Assembly: GCA_002373595.1 (NCBI GenBank)
Contig: DFKT01000104.1
Location: 1 to 17,835, forward strand
DNA from: Lachnospiraceae bacterium UBA3638
Lineage (GTDB): Bacteria; Bacillota; Clostridia; Lachnospirales; Lachnospiraceae
Length of the DNA: 17,835 bases
Reading direction: 5' to 3'
Shown: positions 7,288 through 14,505 of the stretch, piece after piece
How positions within the stretch are numbered: the first letter of the stretch is position 1
Layout: the number at the start of each line of letters is the position of its first letter
Notes under the pieces: model-generated
Database searches by the model: none
Seen by the model: the letters and a program-made list of their open reading frames with translations, nothing else
Told to the model about the DNA's origin: nothing
Made by a program: the position numbers and the translations under genes

Positions 7288-8535
7288 TTGAAAATAAGAT
7301 TCGATAAGAAAAGATTATGGAATAAAACAGTGATCGGAACAGCCGGCGTAATGACGACTGTTCTGATACTTTTGTTTGCATTGCCCGGGCCCGATGCCCA
7401 AGCCATAACCAATGATCTTATCAAACAGAAGCAGCAGGAACTTGACGCCGCAAACGATCAGAAGAAACAGATACAGAGCCAGATAACAAATCTCCGGAAC
7501 TTAAAGAAGGATCTGGAAGCAAAGAAGCAGGATCTCCAGGCATATGTCATGGAGCTCGACTCCGCTCTGAATGATATCCTTGCAAATATTGATGATCTCA
7601 CTGAGCAGATAAACGAGCTTGAGAAACAGATAGAGACGACAGAGGCTGAACTTGCCGAAGCGGAAGCCATCGAGGAAGATCAGTACAATTCGATGATGGG
7701 CCGTATGAGAAGGATGTATGAGCAGGGTGATTCACAGTCCATTCAGATGCTCATAGAGTCCAAGAGTATCCGCGAGATGCTGACCAGAGCCGATTATATA
7801 GAGCGCATCGTCGCATATGACAAGATGATGTGGGAACAGTACAAGGCCACCAGAGAATATGTTGAGCTCTGCAGAGATCAGCTCCGGGCGGAGAAGGATG
7901 TTGTCGATGAAGCAAAGGCAGCAGTCGAAGCGGAGAGAGACAATATGGAAGCTCTCATCGCACAGAAGGAAGCCGACATCAACGAATACAACAAGAGCAT
8001 AGCAAACGATGAAGCTGCGATAGCCGAGTACGAGCAGGAAATGAAAGAGCGCGAGGAAGAGATCCAGGCTATTGAGGCGGCTATACTCGAGGAGAAGAGA
8101 AGGATCATCGCACAGAACGGTTCGCTCACTACATACGACGGAGGTGCATTCTGCAAGCCGATCGCCAGCTACAAGAGAGTATCGAGTGAATTCGGATACA
8201 GACCACATCCCATATTCGGTACGACCAGGCTTCACAACGGTATAGATCTTGCTGCACCGACAGGAACTGCCATTTATGCGGCATACGACGGAAGAGTCGT
8301 TGCTGCTGCCTATAGCTACTCCATGGGCAATTATATAATGATCGATCATGGAGACAATCTCTATACGATATACATGCATTGCTCGGCTCTCTATTCCTCG
8401 GTAGGAGATGTGGTCGTCAGAGGAGAGACGATAGCGGCAGTAGGAAGCACCGGTAATTCCACGGGTCCTCACCTTCACTTCACGGTAAGGAGAAACGGTA
8501 CCTACGAAAATCCCAGGGATTACGTTTCGTTCTAA
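7288..8535 (+). CDS. Secreted coiled-coil M23 (LytM-type) peptidoglycan endopeptidase, likely FtsX partner
   Basis: This 415-residue protein has a basic N-terminus and hydrophobic signal segment (about 13-33) with likely cleavage after AQA (39). A long coiled coil covers about 41-280, as in PcsB/EnvC-type proteins, followed by a C-terminal M23 domain (about 288-412). The zinc and catalytic residues are intact: H316 and D320 in HNGID, H364 in YMH, and H395/H397 in HLHF. E. coli EnvC lacks this active site, so here FtsEX probably gates an active enzyme that cuts peptide cross-links. The start is TTG 7288, seven bases after GGTGG (7276-7280), and is the only start that keeps the positive signal-peptide N-terminus. 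It follows ftsX by 25 bases. Substrate bond is inferred from family. Confidence 0.9.
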   Translation: MKIRFDKKRLWNKTVIGTAGVMTTVLILLFALPGPDAQAITNDLIKQKQQELDAANDQKKQIQSQITNLRNLKKDLEAKKQDLQAYVMELDSALNDILANIDDLTEQINELEKQIETTEAELAEAEAIEEDQYNSMMGRMRRMYEQGDSQSIQMLIESKSIREMLTRADYIERIVAYDKMMWEQYKATREYVELCRDQLRAEKDVVDEAKAAVEAERDNMEALIAQKEADINEYNKSIANDEAAIAEYEQEMKEREEEIQAIEAAILEEKRRIIAQNGSLTTYDGGAFCKPIASYKRVSSEFGYRPHPIFGTTRLHNGIDLAAPTGTAIYAAYDGRVVAAAYSYSMGNYIMIDHGDNLYTIYMHCSALYSSVGDVVVRGETIAAVGSTGNSTGPHLHFTVRRNGTYENPRDYVSF

Positions 8536-8550
8536 GCAAAGGACATAAAT

Positions 8551-9816
8551 ATGGAAAATGACAACAAGGAATTCAATACAAGGTCGTTTGTCTTTGGACT
8601 GATAGCAGGTCTTTTCGTGATGCTCTTTTTGTCCATAGGCGGACTCATACTGTACAACGCCTTGGTGGTTAAGAAACTGAAGGCTGCGACAGATACGCAG
8701 ATAAATGATATCGCCGCACAGTCCGATAAGAGCAGAGAAGGCATCTTCAATGAAGATCTGATGAATAAGCTCGGCGACATAGAGAAATACTTCAACAAGT
8801 ATTCCATCTATGATATGGATGACGAAGAGATCCGCAGAGGTGTGATCGAAGGATATCTCTACGGCACAGGTGATAAATATGCAGAGTATTACGATCCCGA
8901 TGAGATAGATGAATTAAACAGTGATCTGCAGGGTAAGTTCTACGGTATAGGAGCTACACTTATCTCGGGTGACGACGGTTGGCCTACGATCACTTCTGTG
9001 TACGATGATGCTCCCGCCGGCAAAGCAGGTCTTAAGAGCGGCGACAGGATCGTAGAGATAGACGGTGAGAACTCCTACAAGAAATCGCTCGATGAAGTCG
9101 TATCCAAGATCAGAGGTCCCATCGGTACTAATGTCACACTCAGGATAGCCAGAGAGGGAGAGGATGATTACCTCGAGTTTACCATTACGAGAGCAGAGGT
9201 CATCAAGAAGACCGTAGACTACAGGATGGAAAATGATCGCATTGGATATATCCAGATCACTTCCTTCGAGGATGCGACGGTAGATCAGTTCACGGATGCA
9301 CTTGCTACTCTTAAGGGCAGTGATATGAAGGCTCTCGTAATAGACCTTAGATCCAACACCGGTGGACTCCTCAGTGCGGTAGTGGATATAGCCGATCAGC
9401 TTCTTCCCAAGTCACTCATCCTTTATACGGAAAATGTAGCCGGAGTAAAGGAGACCTTTGAGAGTGATGAAGAGCATAAACTCCAGATACCTATCGTAGT
9501 GCTCACGAACGGATATACCGCGAGTGCAGCCGAGATCCTTACCGGAACGCTTCGCGATAACAATGCTGCCATCAGCATGGGAACGACCACTTACGGCAAG
9601 GGCGTGGTCCAGGGATTCAAGTATTTCAAAGACGGATCTGCGATGAAGCTCACGATAGAGGAGTATTTCCTTCCCAGCGGATTTGCACTGGACGGTGTCG
9701 GAATAGAGCCCGATATCGAAGTGAAGTTCGACAGTGAAGCTTATTACGATGAGGAGAATCCTTTTGACAATCAGCTTGATGAGGCTGTCAAATATCTCGA
9801 GAACAAATTAAACTGA
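8551..9816 (+). CDS. C-terminal processing peptidase (PDZ-S41), membrane anchored
   Basis: This 421-residue protein has one N-terminal membrane segment (about 12-38), a helical region, a PDZ domain (about 128-200; FYGIGATLIS, AGLKSGDRIVEIDG) and an S41 protease domain. The serine-lysine dyad is clear: S325 in TASAAE and K350 in YGKG, 25 residues apart as in E. coli Tsp. The oxyanion-region motif reads DLRSNTGG, with Thr where Pro is more common. Such CtpA/CtpB-type enzymes trim exposed hydrophobic C-termini outside the membrane. Position after ftsE, ftsX and an M23 peptidase resembles other Firmicutes and suggests it processes division or cell-wall proteins. ATG 8551 follows AAAGGA. Its stop is two bases from the stop of the convergent gene. 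Confidence 0.93.
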   Translation: MENDNKEFNTRSFVFGLIAGLFVMLFLSIGGLILYNALVVKKLKAATDTQINDIAAQSDKSREGIFNEDLMNKLGDIEKYFNKYSIYDMDDEEIRRGVIEGYLYGTGDKYAEYYDPDEIDELNSDLQGKFYGIGATLISGDDGWPTITSVYDDAPAGKAGLKSGDRIVEIDGENSYKKSLDEVVSKIRGPIGTNVTLRIAREGEDDYLEFTITRAEVIKKTVDYRMENDRIGYIQITSFEDATVDQFTDALATLKGSDMKALVIDLRSNTGGLLSAVVDIADQLLPKSLILYTENVAGVKETFESDEEHKLQIPIVVLTNGYTASAAEILTGTLRDNNAAISMGTTTYGKGVVQGFKYFKDGSAMKLTIEEYFLPSGFALDGVGIEPDIEVKFDSEAYYDEENPFDNQLDEAVKYLENKLN

Positions 9817-9818
9817 CA

Positions 9819-11072
9819 TTAAGGAATATAGAGATAATCATACTCCCGATCCTCGCTGCGATAATCGTTTCCGGCGTGGGTCGGGTTTTTCATTTCATCA
9901 TATTCATAATCGTACTTGCCGAAAGATCCGTCGAGCGCGAGAGCGCGTCCGTCGGCATCATAAACAGTGCAGTACCACTCCAGGTCTGACTGGACTTCCT
10001 CGTAGATGCAGTTTCCTGCTTCGTCATAGGATTTGGTAAATGAGTATCCGTTCGATTCCTCATGATATATATTGTTGCCGGATTCATCGTATTCGTCGAT
10101 CGTGCGGTTTCCGGCATTGTCCTCATATGACGTGCAGTTGCCCGACGCATCATAGCCGTAATTCTTCCAGTCACCCTTATTGCTCTCCCAGCGGAGGAGA
10201 TTACCCTTTTCATCGTAGGTATATGTCTCACGGTCGCCCTTGTTTGAGGTGTATTCAAGGAGGAGTCCCATGTCATTATAGGTGTAGTTGCGTGTGGTAC
10301 CTTCACTGTTTTCGTAATAGGTCTCATTGCCGGAGGCATCGTAAGTATGTCTGAACCAGTATCCGTCGTTTCTTTCATATGAGAGAACATTGCCTGACGA
10401 GTCATATATTGCACTGTAAGCAGTACCTTCACCGTCGTTGTATGCGGTGATATTTCCGAAGGAGTCATATTCGGTGTGAGTGGTAAATCCGCCGTATGAA
10501 TAATCCTGCGAGAAGAGATTACCGTCCTTATAGGTATAGGTAAACACAGCGCCGTCAGAGGTTTCCCTCTTTACGCGTTCATTGCCGTCGTAAGTATCGG
10601 TATAGGAATATCCGTAAGAATTGGTGAAGTATGTATTGTTCCCGCTCTCATCATATGTATATGAAGCGGAATATCCCATGGTATCCGTGTAGGTGAGGAT
10701 ATTGCCATTTTTATCATATGTGTACTCATATCCGTATCCGTCAGAGTCGGAATACTTCATTCGTGTGATGACAGTATGGGAGCGGATGTAGTCTAGCTTC
10801 TGTGATATCTCGGTATTATCCGGATATTTGGAGGCCGACTCTTCGAGGAGCGAGAGTGCCTCGAGTACTTTTCCTTCTGAGAGAAGTGAGTCTGCGTCTG
10901 CAATGTCGGTCTCATAGGGAAGTACTTCGGGGAGATCCTCCCATCCGAGGTCATCGGACACGTCGGGCTTGGGTACGGAGCCTCCCTTATTAAGCGCAAT
11001 GAGCAAAACAGCGGCTAAAGCCGCTGTGATGATAAGTAATGCAGTGATTGTGATGATAAGAGTTTTCTTCAT
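9819..11072 (-). CDS. Membrane-anchored YD-repeat (RHS-like) protein without toxin or RHS core
   Basis: This 417-residue protein has an N-terminal membrane anchor (about 4-27), a Ser/Asp/Pro-rich linker, a short TPR-like helical segment (about 59-97; LLSEGKVLEALSLLEES), then YD-type repeats to the C-terminus. YD or Y-x pairs occur at residues 119, 140, 161, 181, 202, 223, 244, 265, 286, 307, 328, 349, 371, 391 and 411, so the period is 20-22 and mostly exactly 21. Each unit reads roughly YDxxGNxxxYxxxxGxxxxxx. No RHS core motif, protease or toxin domain follows; the protein stops at the last repeat. It lies 12 bases after the NlpC/P60 stop on the same strand. AGGG touches its ATG, so translation probably depends on coupling. 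A surface-exposed beta structure is likely; function unknown. Confidence 0.8.
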   Translation of the reverse strand: MKKTLIITITALLIITAALAAVLLIALNKGGSVPKPDVSDDLGWEDLPEVLPYETDIADADSLLSEGKVLEALSLLEESASKYPDNTEISQKLDYIRSHTVITRMKYSDSDGYGYEYTYDKNGNILTYTDTMGYSASYTYDESGNNTYFTNSYGYSYTDTYDGNERVKRETSDGAVFTYTYKDGNLFSQDYSYGGFTTHTEYDSFGNITAYNDGEGTAYSAIYDSSGNVLSYERNDGYWFRHTYDASGNETYYENSEGTTRNYTYNDMGLLLEYTSNKGDRETYTYDEKGNLLRWESNKGDWKNYGYDASGNCTSYEDNAGNRTIDEYDESGNNIYHEESNGYSFTKSYDEAGNCIYEEVQSDLEWYCTVYDADGRALALDGSFGKYDYEYDEMKNPTHAGNDYRSEDREYDYLYIP

Positions 11073-11084
11073 CCCTGATCTTTA

Positions 11085-12269
11085 TCAGTCGATCATATTC
11101 TTGACTGCGATGATCGGCTCGATTCCGACATTGTCGATAACGACTCCTCGTCTTGAGTTGGCTGCATGTACGATCTGGCCGTTTCCGATATAGAGGGCTA
11201 CATGCGAACATGACGATCCGTAGCTGTAGCAGATGACGTCTCCGGGCTGAGCCTCGCTCAAGGTGATGCTGCGTCCGTTGTTATTGCACTGACCCTGGGT
11301 GAGTCGGCTGAGCGAGTAACCGAACTGCTGATATACGAGCATGGTAAATCCGGAGCAGTCCGTAGCGCCGAGTTTCTGACCGCCGTTTACATACGGGCAT
11401 CCGACATACTGGAGTGCGAAGTCGACGATCGCAGTACGGAGCTCGGTATTGGTCTCATATACGACAGCGGAGCCGACGATGGAAGTGTCCTCCTTGAGCT
11501 GTGAGCGGATAGCCTCCTGCTCCTTGGCAAGCTTTTCGCGTCTTGCCTTATCTTCGGCCTCTATCTCTTCGTTTGTCTTGGCGTATTTGAACTCCTCATA
11601 TACGGTGGCGTAGTCAGCCGATACGAAGCCTTCCTCTCCGGTCGATACCTTGACTTTCAGCCAGTCGTCATCGAGCTCGAGGACGCTTACTTTCTCACCG
11701 TTAAAGAGGTATCCGACCTTATCGGAGTCGGCATTGGGCTCTTTTCTTATATTAAGTACGGATGCGTTGACCGTTGCGGTACGCTGGATATACTCGTCGA
11801 TAACATCGAGTGCATCGTCACCGATTATGAAATATTCGGATTTGATATAGCCCTCAAGGGATCCGCTTACTACTTTGAGCCAGTCACCGTCGGTCTCGAC
11901 GATGTCGGCAACAGCTCCGTTGTACATCCTTCCGAGGGTATTGTATGTGGTACCGGGGCCTGAGCGTACATTAACGAATTCATCGACCTTGGCTATGGCG
12001 AGATTCTGGTACTCTTCCCTGGCCTCCTCCGCCGTGACCTGGTTCAGCTGAGCGGCGTTAGCAGCCATCTGCTCAGCGGTAAGCTTGGAAAGTCGCTCCT
12101 TGGCTTCGTCGTAACTTAAGTATCCCGAGAAACCTGCGGAAGCCTTTTCCTTTGTCTTGACGGCCTTGGCATCTATACTGTTCGTTCCGATGAGAGGAAG
12201 CGAAATGGTCAGAGCCAGTCCGAGTGCTATGAGTCTTTTTGTGTTTTTTCTGACAGTTCGTTTTTTCAT
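11085..12269 (-). CDS. Secreted NlpC/P60 peptidoglycan endopeptidase with two SH3b domains
   Basis: This 394-residue protein has a strongly basic N-terminus and signal segment (about 1-36, likely cleavage near DAKA) and a helical stretch. Two SH3b domains follow at about 93-148 (FVNVRSGPGTTYNTLG) and 164-224 (VLNIRKEPNADSDKVG), then a charged helical linker (about 230-260) and an NlpC/P60 domain (about 276-394). The catalytic triad is visible as C305 in DCSGF, H356 in SHVALYIG and H368 in HAANS. SH3b domains bind the cell wall; the P60 domain typically cuts gamma-D-glutamyl-diamino acid bonds in stem peptides. It is divergent from capA, and no Shine-Dalgarno sequence is visible before its ATG. 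It is probably co-transcribed with the YD-repeat gene. Confidence 0.93.
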   Translation of the reverse strand: MKKRTVRKNTKRLIALGLALTISLPLIGTNSIDAKAVKTKEKASAGFSGYLSYDEAKERLSKLTAEQMAANAAQLNQVTAEEAREEYQNLAIAKVDEFVNVRSGPGTTYNTLGRMYNGAVADIVETDGDWLKVVSGSLEGYIKSEYFIIGDDALDVIDEYIQRTATVNASVLNIRKEPNADSDKVGYLFNGEKVSVLELDDDWLKVKVSTGEEGFVSADYATVYEEFKYAKTNEEIEAEDKARREKLAKEQEAIRSQLKEDTSIVGSAVVYETNTELRTAIVDFALQYVGCPYVNGGQKLGATDCSGFTMLVYQQFGYSLSRLTQGQCNNNGRSITLSEAQPGDVICYSYGSSCSHVALYIGNGQIVHAANSRRGVVIDNVGIEPIIAVKNMID

Positions 12270-12280
12270 AGGTAATCGTC

Positions 12281-12309
12281 AGTATAACAAATCTCTTTAT
12301 AAAATTCCA
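12281..12309 (-). promoter_or_regulatory. Minus-strand promoter for the NlpC/P60 gene, extended -10
   Basis: On the minus strand TGTTATACT gives an extended -10 with hexamer TATACT (complement of 12281-12286). A weak TGGAAT -35 lies 17 bases upstream (complement of 12304-12309). The predicted start falls about 3-5 bases before the ATG at 12269, so the mRNA would have almost no leader and no ribosome binding site. Confidence 0.55.
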
Positions 12310-12324
12310 GTCTTTTGTTATAAT
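12296..12324 (+). promoter_or_regulatory. Plus-strand promoter for capA, extended -10, apparently leaderless
   Basis: TTTATA (12296-12301) and a perfect TATAAT (12319-12324) are 17 bases apart, with an extended -10 TG at 12316-12317. The -10 ends seven bases before ATG 12332, so transcription should start at or next to the start codon. The arms TTGTTATAAT here and AGTATAACAA at 12281-12290 form a mirror image of the opposing promoter. Confidence 0.6.
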
Positions 12325-12331
12325 AGCGCTT

Positions 12332-14032
12332 ATGAGAAAACGCAGAAAAAGAAGAAATACAGGCAAAATAGTACTGATTTTACTGGCGATAATGGCCCTC
12401 GCGGGACTGGGTATATTTGCCCTGTTCGGCCCTGCCGATATCCTTAAAAAGGGAGACAATACCCCCAAAACGGCCAAAGAGTCCGGAGGTTATATGGATT
12501 CGGAGGGGACCCCCATAGAAGGGTGGGGCGGAAACTCCGGAGATGCGACAACCGGTGACGGCAGCGGGGACAGCACACAGTCTCCCGCAGTCTCATACAG
12601 TTTTTCGGGTGAATCGGAGATCCCGGTCTTTGAGCCCTATCATATACACCTTATGATGGTCGGTGACAATCTCTTCCATACCGGACTCATTAATGAGGGA
12701 AAGCAGGCTGACGGCACGAGAAATTATGATTTTGAGTTCGAAGGCGTGATGCAGGATCTCATCAGGGCTGCGGATATCAGGATCATCAACCAGGAGAGCC
12801 CCTTAGGAGGCGATGACAGGGAATTTACGAGCTACCCTGTGTTCAATACGCCGAGCGAGGTCGGAGATGCCACTGCCAAGGCCGGATTTAATGTAGTGAT
12901 AGCCGCAACCAACCATGCCCGTGATGCCGGACAGAGCGGTGTTATCCATATGTCGGATTTCTATGCGACCAAATACCCCGAGATGCTCGTCTGCGGCATA
13001 CACGGATCCGTTCCGCAGACTCAGTCCATAGAGATAAGGACCGAGAATGCCGATGCCAATGAAGGATTCAAGAATTATCATGCTGCGCTCGATGCAGGCG
13101 TGGATCCCGAGATTGCGAAAGCGCTCCTTCCCTATACACCGAAGTATCAGGCAGGTACGATAGACAATCTCATAGAGACATACACTCACGATCTTGCCGT
13201 GGATAATGCACGCAAGATAGTGGAGATCGCACTTTCCGGGCAGTCAGACGGATCTGAGACGAACAGCACGCCGGATCCTGATGAGCAGATCGACACTGAG
13301 TACGGTACATCCAGTCCTTCAAGGATCAAAATGGCTGTCGTCGACGGATACAAATTCGCCATACTCAACTATACATACAGCATCAACTGGGAGAGCTGGC
13401 CGGCTGATGTGGACGGATATATCGAGAGACTTAATCCGTATAACGACAGCAGGATGCTCGATTTCGAGACTCTTGATACCCAGGTGCTCGCAGATATCGC
13501 AGCTGCCAGGCAGATCGCCGATATCGTTGTAGTCTGCCCTCATTGGGGAGTAGAGTACACATTCAGACCGATAGAGAGACAGGTCAGATTTGCCAATCAG
13601 ATGATAGATGCGGGTGCAGACCTTATCATAGGTGCGCATCCCCATGTTATAGAGCCCATAGAGGAGATCACCACGGATAAAGGAAATAAGGGACTTTGCT
13701 TCTATTCCGTCGGAAACTATATCTCCACCCAGGACCATCCCGAGAGAGTGCTCGAGATGATGGCATGGGTATCCTTTAAGGTGGATGGGGACGGTATTTC
13801 AATAGATATGGAAGAAACGGGAGGACTTCCTCTCGTTAACCACTATACCAAGAGTGGCGGATTTACCCACAGGATCTACGCCCTCGAGGATTACACTGAG
13901 GAACTGGCAAACGCACACGGCATGAAATACCACGGAGACTGCGGTATAGTGCGCCTTTCAGACCTTCAGACATGGGCATCCCAGGTCATCGGAGACCGTA
14001 TGCTCACCAAAGAGGACATATTAGACAAATAA
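12332..14032 (+). CDS. CapA-family (PGA_cap) metallophosphatase-like envelope protein
   Basis: This 566-residue protein has a basic N-terminus, one membrane segment (about 12-33), a low-complexity Gly/Ser/Asp linker (about 40-100) and a CapA domain. Its family motifs are present: VGDNLFH (GD at 111-112), NQESPL (E155), ATNHARDAG (N194-H195), CPHWGVEY (H404), GAHPHV (H436, H438) and FYSVGNYI. CapA proteins are metallophosphatase-fold enzymes linked to poly-gamma-glutamate export, but many relatives occur outside capsule operons and their substrates are unknown. About 95 residues (roughly 236-330) are inserted between two core strands, making it longer than most. No capB or capC is present. ATG 12332 lacks a Shine-Dalgarno sequence; an in-frame ATG 12494 has GGAGG before it but would lose the membrane segment. 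Confidence 0.88.
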   Translation: MRKRRKRRNTGKIVLILLAIMALAGLGIFALFGPADILKKGDNTPKTAKESGGYMDSEGTPIEGWGGNSGDATTGDGSGDSTQSPAVSYSFSGESEIPVFEPYHIHLMMVGDNLFHTGLINEGKQADGTRNYDFEFEGVMQDLIRAADIRIINQESPLGGDDREFTSYPVFNTPSEVGDATAKAGFNVVIAATNHARDAGQSGVIHMSDFYATKYPEMLVCGIHGSVPQTQSIEIRTENADANEGFKNYHAALDAGVDPEIAKALLPYTPKYQAGTIDNLIETYTHDLAVDNARKIVEIALSGQSDGSETNSTPDPDEQIDTEYGTSSPSRIKMAVVDGYKFAILNYTYSINWESWPADVDGYIERLNPYNDSRMLDFETLDTQVLADIAAARQIADIVVVCPHWGVEYTFRPIERQVRFANQMIDAGADLIIGAHPHVIEPIEEITTDKGNKGLCFYSVGNYISTQDHPERVLEMMAWVSFKVDGDGISIDMEETGGLPLVNHYTKSGGFTHRIYALEDYTEELANAHGMKYHGDCGIVRLSDLQTWASQVIGDRMLTKEDILDK

Positions 14033-14089
14033 GAGCATATATAGTATCATAAAAGTTGTATTTTTATACTTAAAACAGGAGGCATAGTT

Positions 14090-14485
14090 ATGAAAAAAAC
14101 AGTTCCTGTACTTACGGGAATACTAACGGTTTTTCTGATCATCGGGTCGATCGCCCTGACCGCTGACTGGAGAACCTCCAAGCCGTCCAAGGTAGCTAAG
14201 GAATTCACTGTCGCGATGCTGGACGGTAAATTCAATAAGGCATATAAGTTCACCAATGCCGCAAGCGAAGGAATTACTTCCAGAGAGTTCGAGACCAGAT
14301 ATTCTGAAGGCTTCTCTGAAATAGGGTATGAGAAGGTCCTGGTTGCGGATCCTGCCTATGAGACTGACGAAGATGAGGAGACCGCGGAGGTATATCTCAC
14401 TATTCTCGAAAAAGACGGAAGGACAGAAACTGATTCTTTCGACCTTGTCAAGATCAACGGCCAGTGGTTCGTTGATATTTATTAA
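14090..14485 (+). CDS. Small membrane-anchored NTF2/DUF4878-like protein
   Basis: This 131-residue protein has an N-terminal signal or anchor (about 4-25) and a small domain starting PSKVAKEFTVAMLDGKFNKAYKFT and ending VKINGQWFVDIY. That opening helix and closing strand (x-x-NGQWxVD) are typical of DUF4878 and other NTF2-fold lipoprotein-like domains, which usually bind unknown ligands or partners outside the membrane. No lipobox cysteine is present. ATG 14090 has a perfect AGGAGG at 14077-14082. It lies 57 bases after capA with no terminator between, and 20 bases before the next gene. Family call is by pattern only; function unknown. Confidence 0.65.
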   Translation: MKKTVPVLTGILTVFLIIGSIALTADWRTSKPSKVAKEFTVAMLDGKFNKAYKFTNAASEGITSREFETRYSEGFSEIGYEKVLVADPAYETDEDEETAEVYLTILEKDGRTETDSFDLVKINGQWFVDIY

Positions 14486-14505
14486 GCAGCCGGAGGGATC
14501 AGGAG

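Noticed and set aside
9819..12269. Polymorphic toxin (RHS) system with immunity gene
   Set aside because: No RHS core motif, toxin tip, secretion marker or small immunity gene is visible around the YD-repeat protein.
12332..14032. Complete poly-gamma-glutamate capsule operon
   Set aside because: Only a CapA-type protein is present; there is no capB or capC homologue nearby, so capsule synthesis cannot be claimed.
14042..14070. Promoter before the DUF4878-like gene with TATACT (14065-14070)
   Set aside because: The -35 position reads TAGTAT, a poor match, and start at the ribosome binding site would be implied; read-through from capA is simpler.
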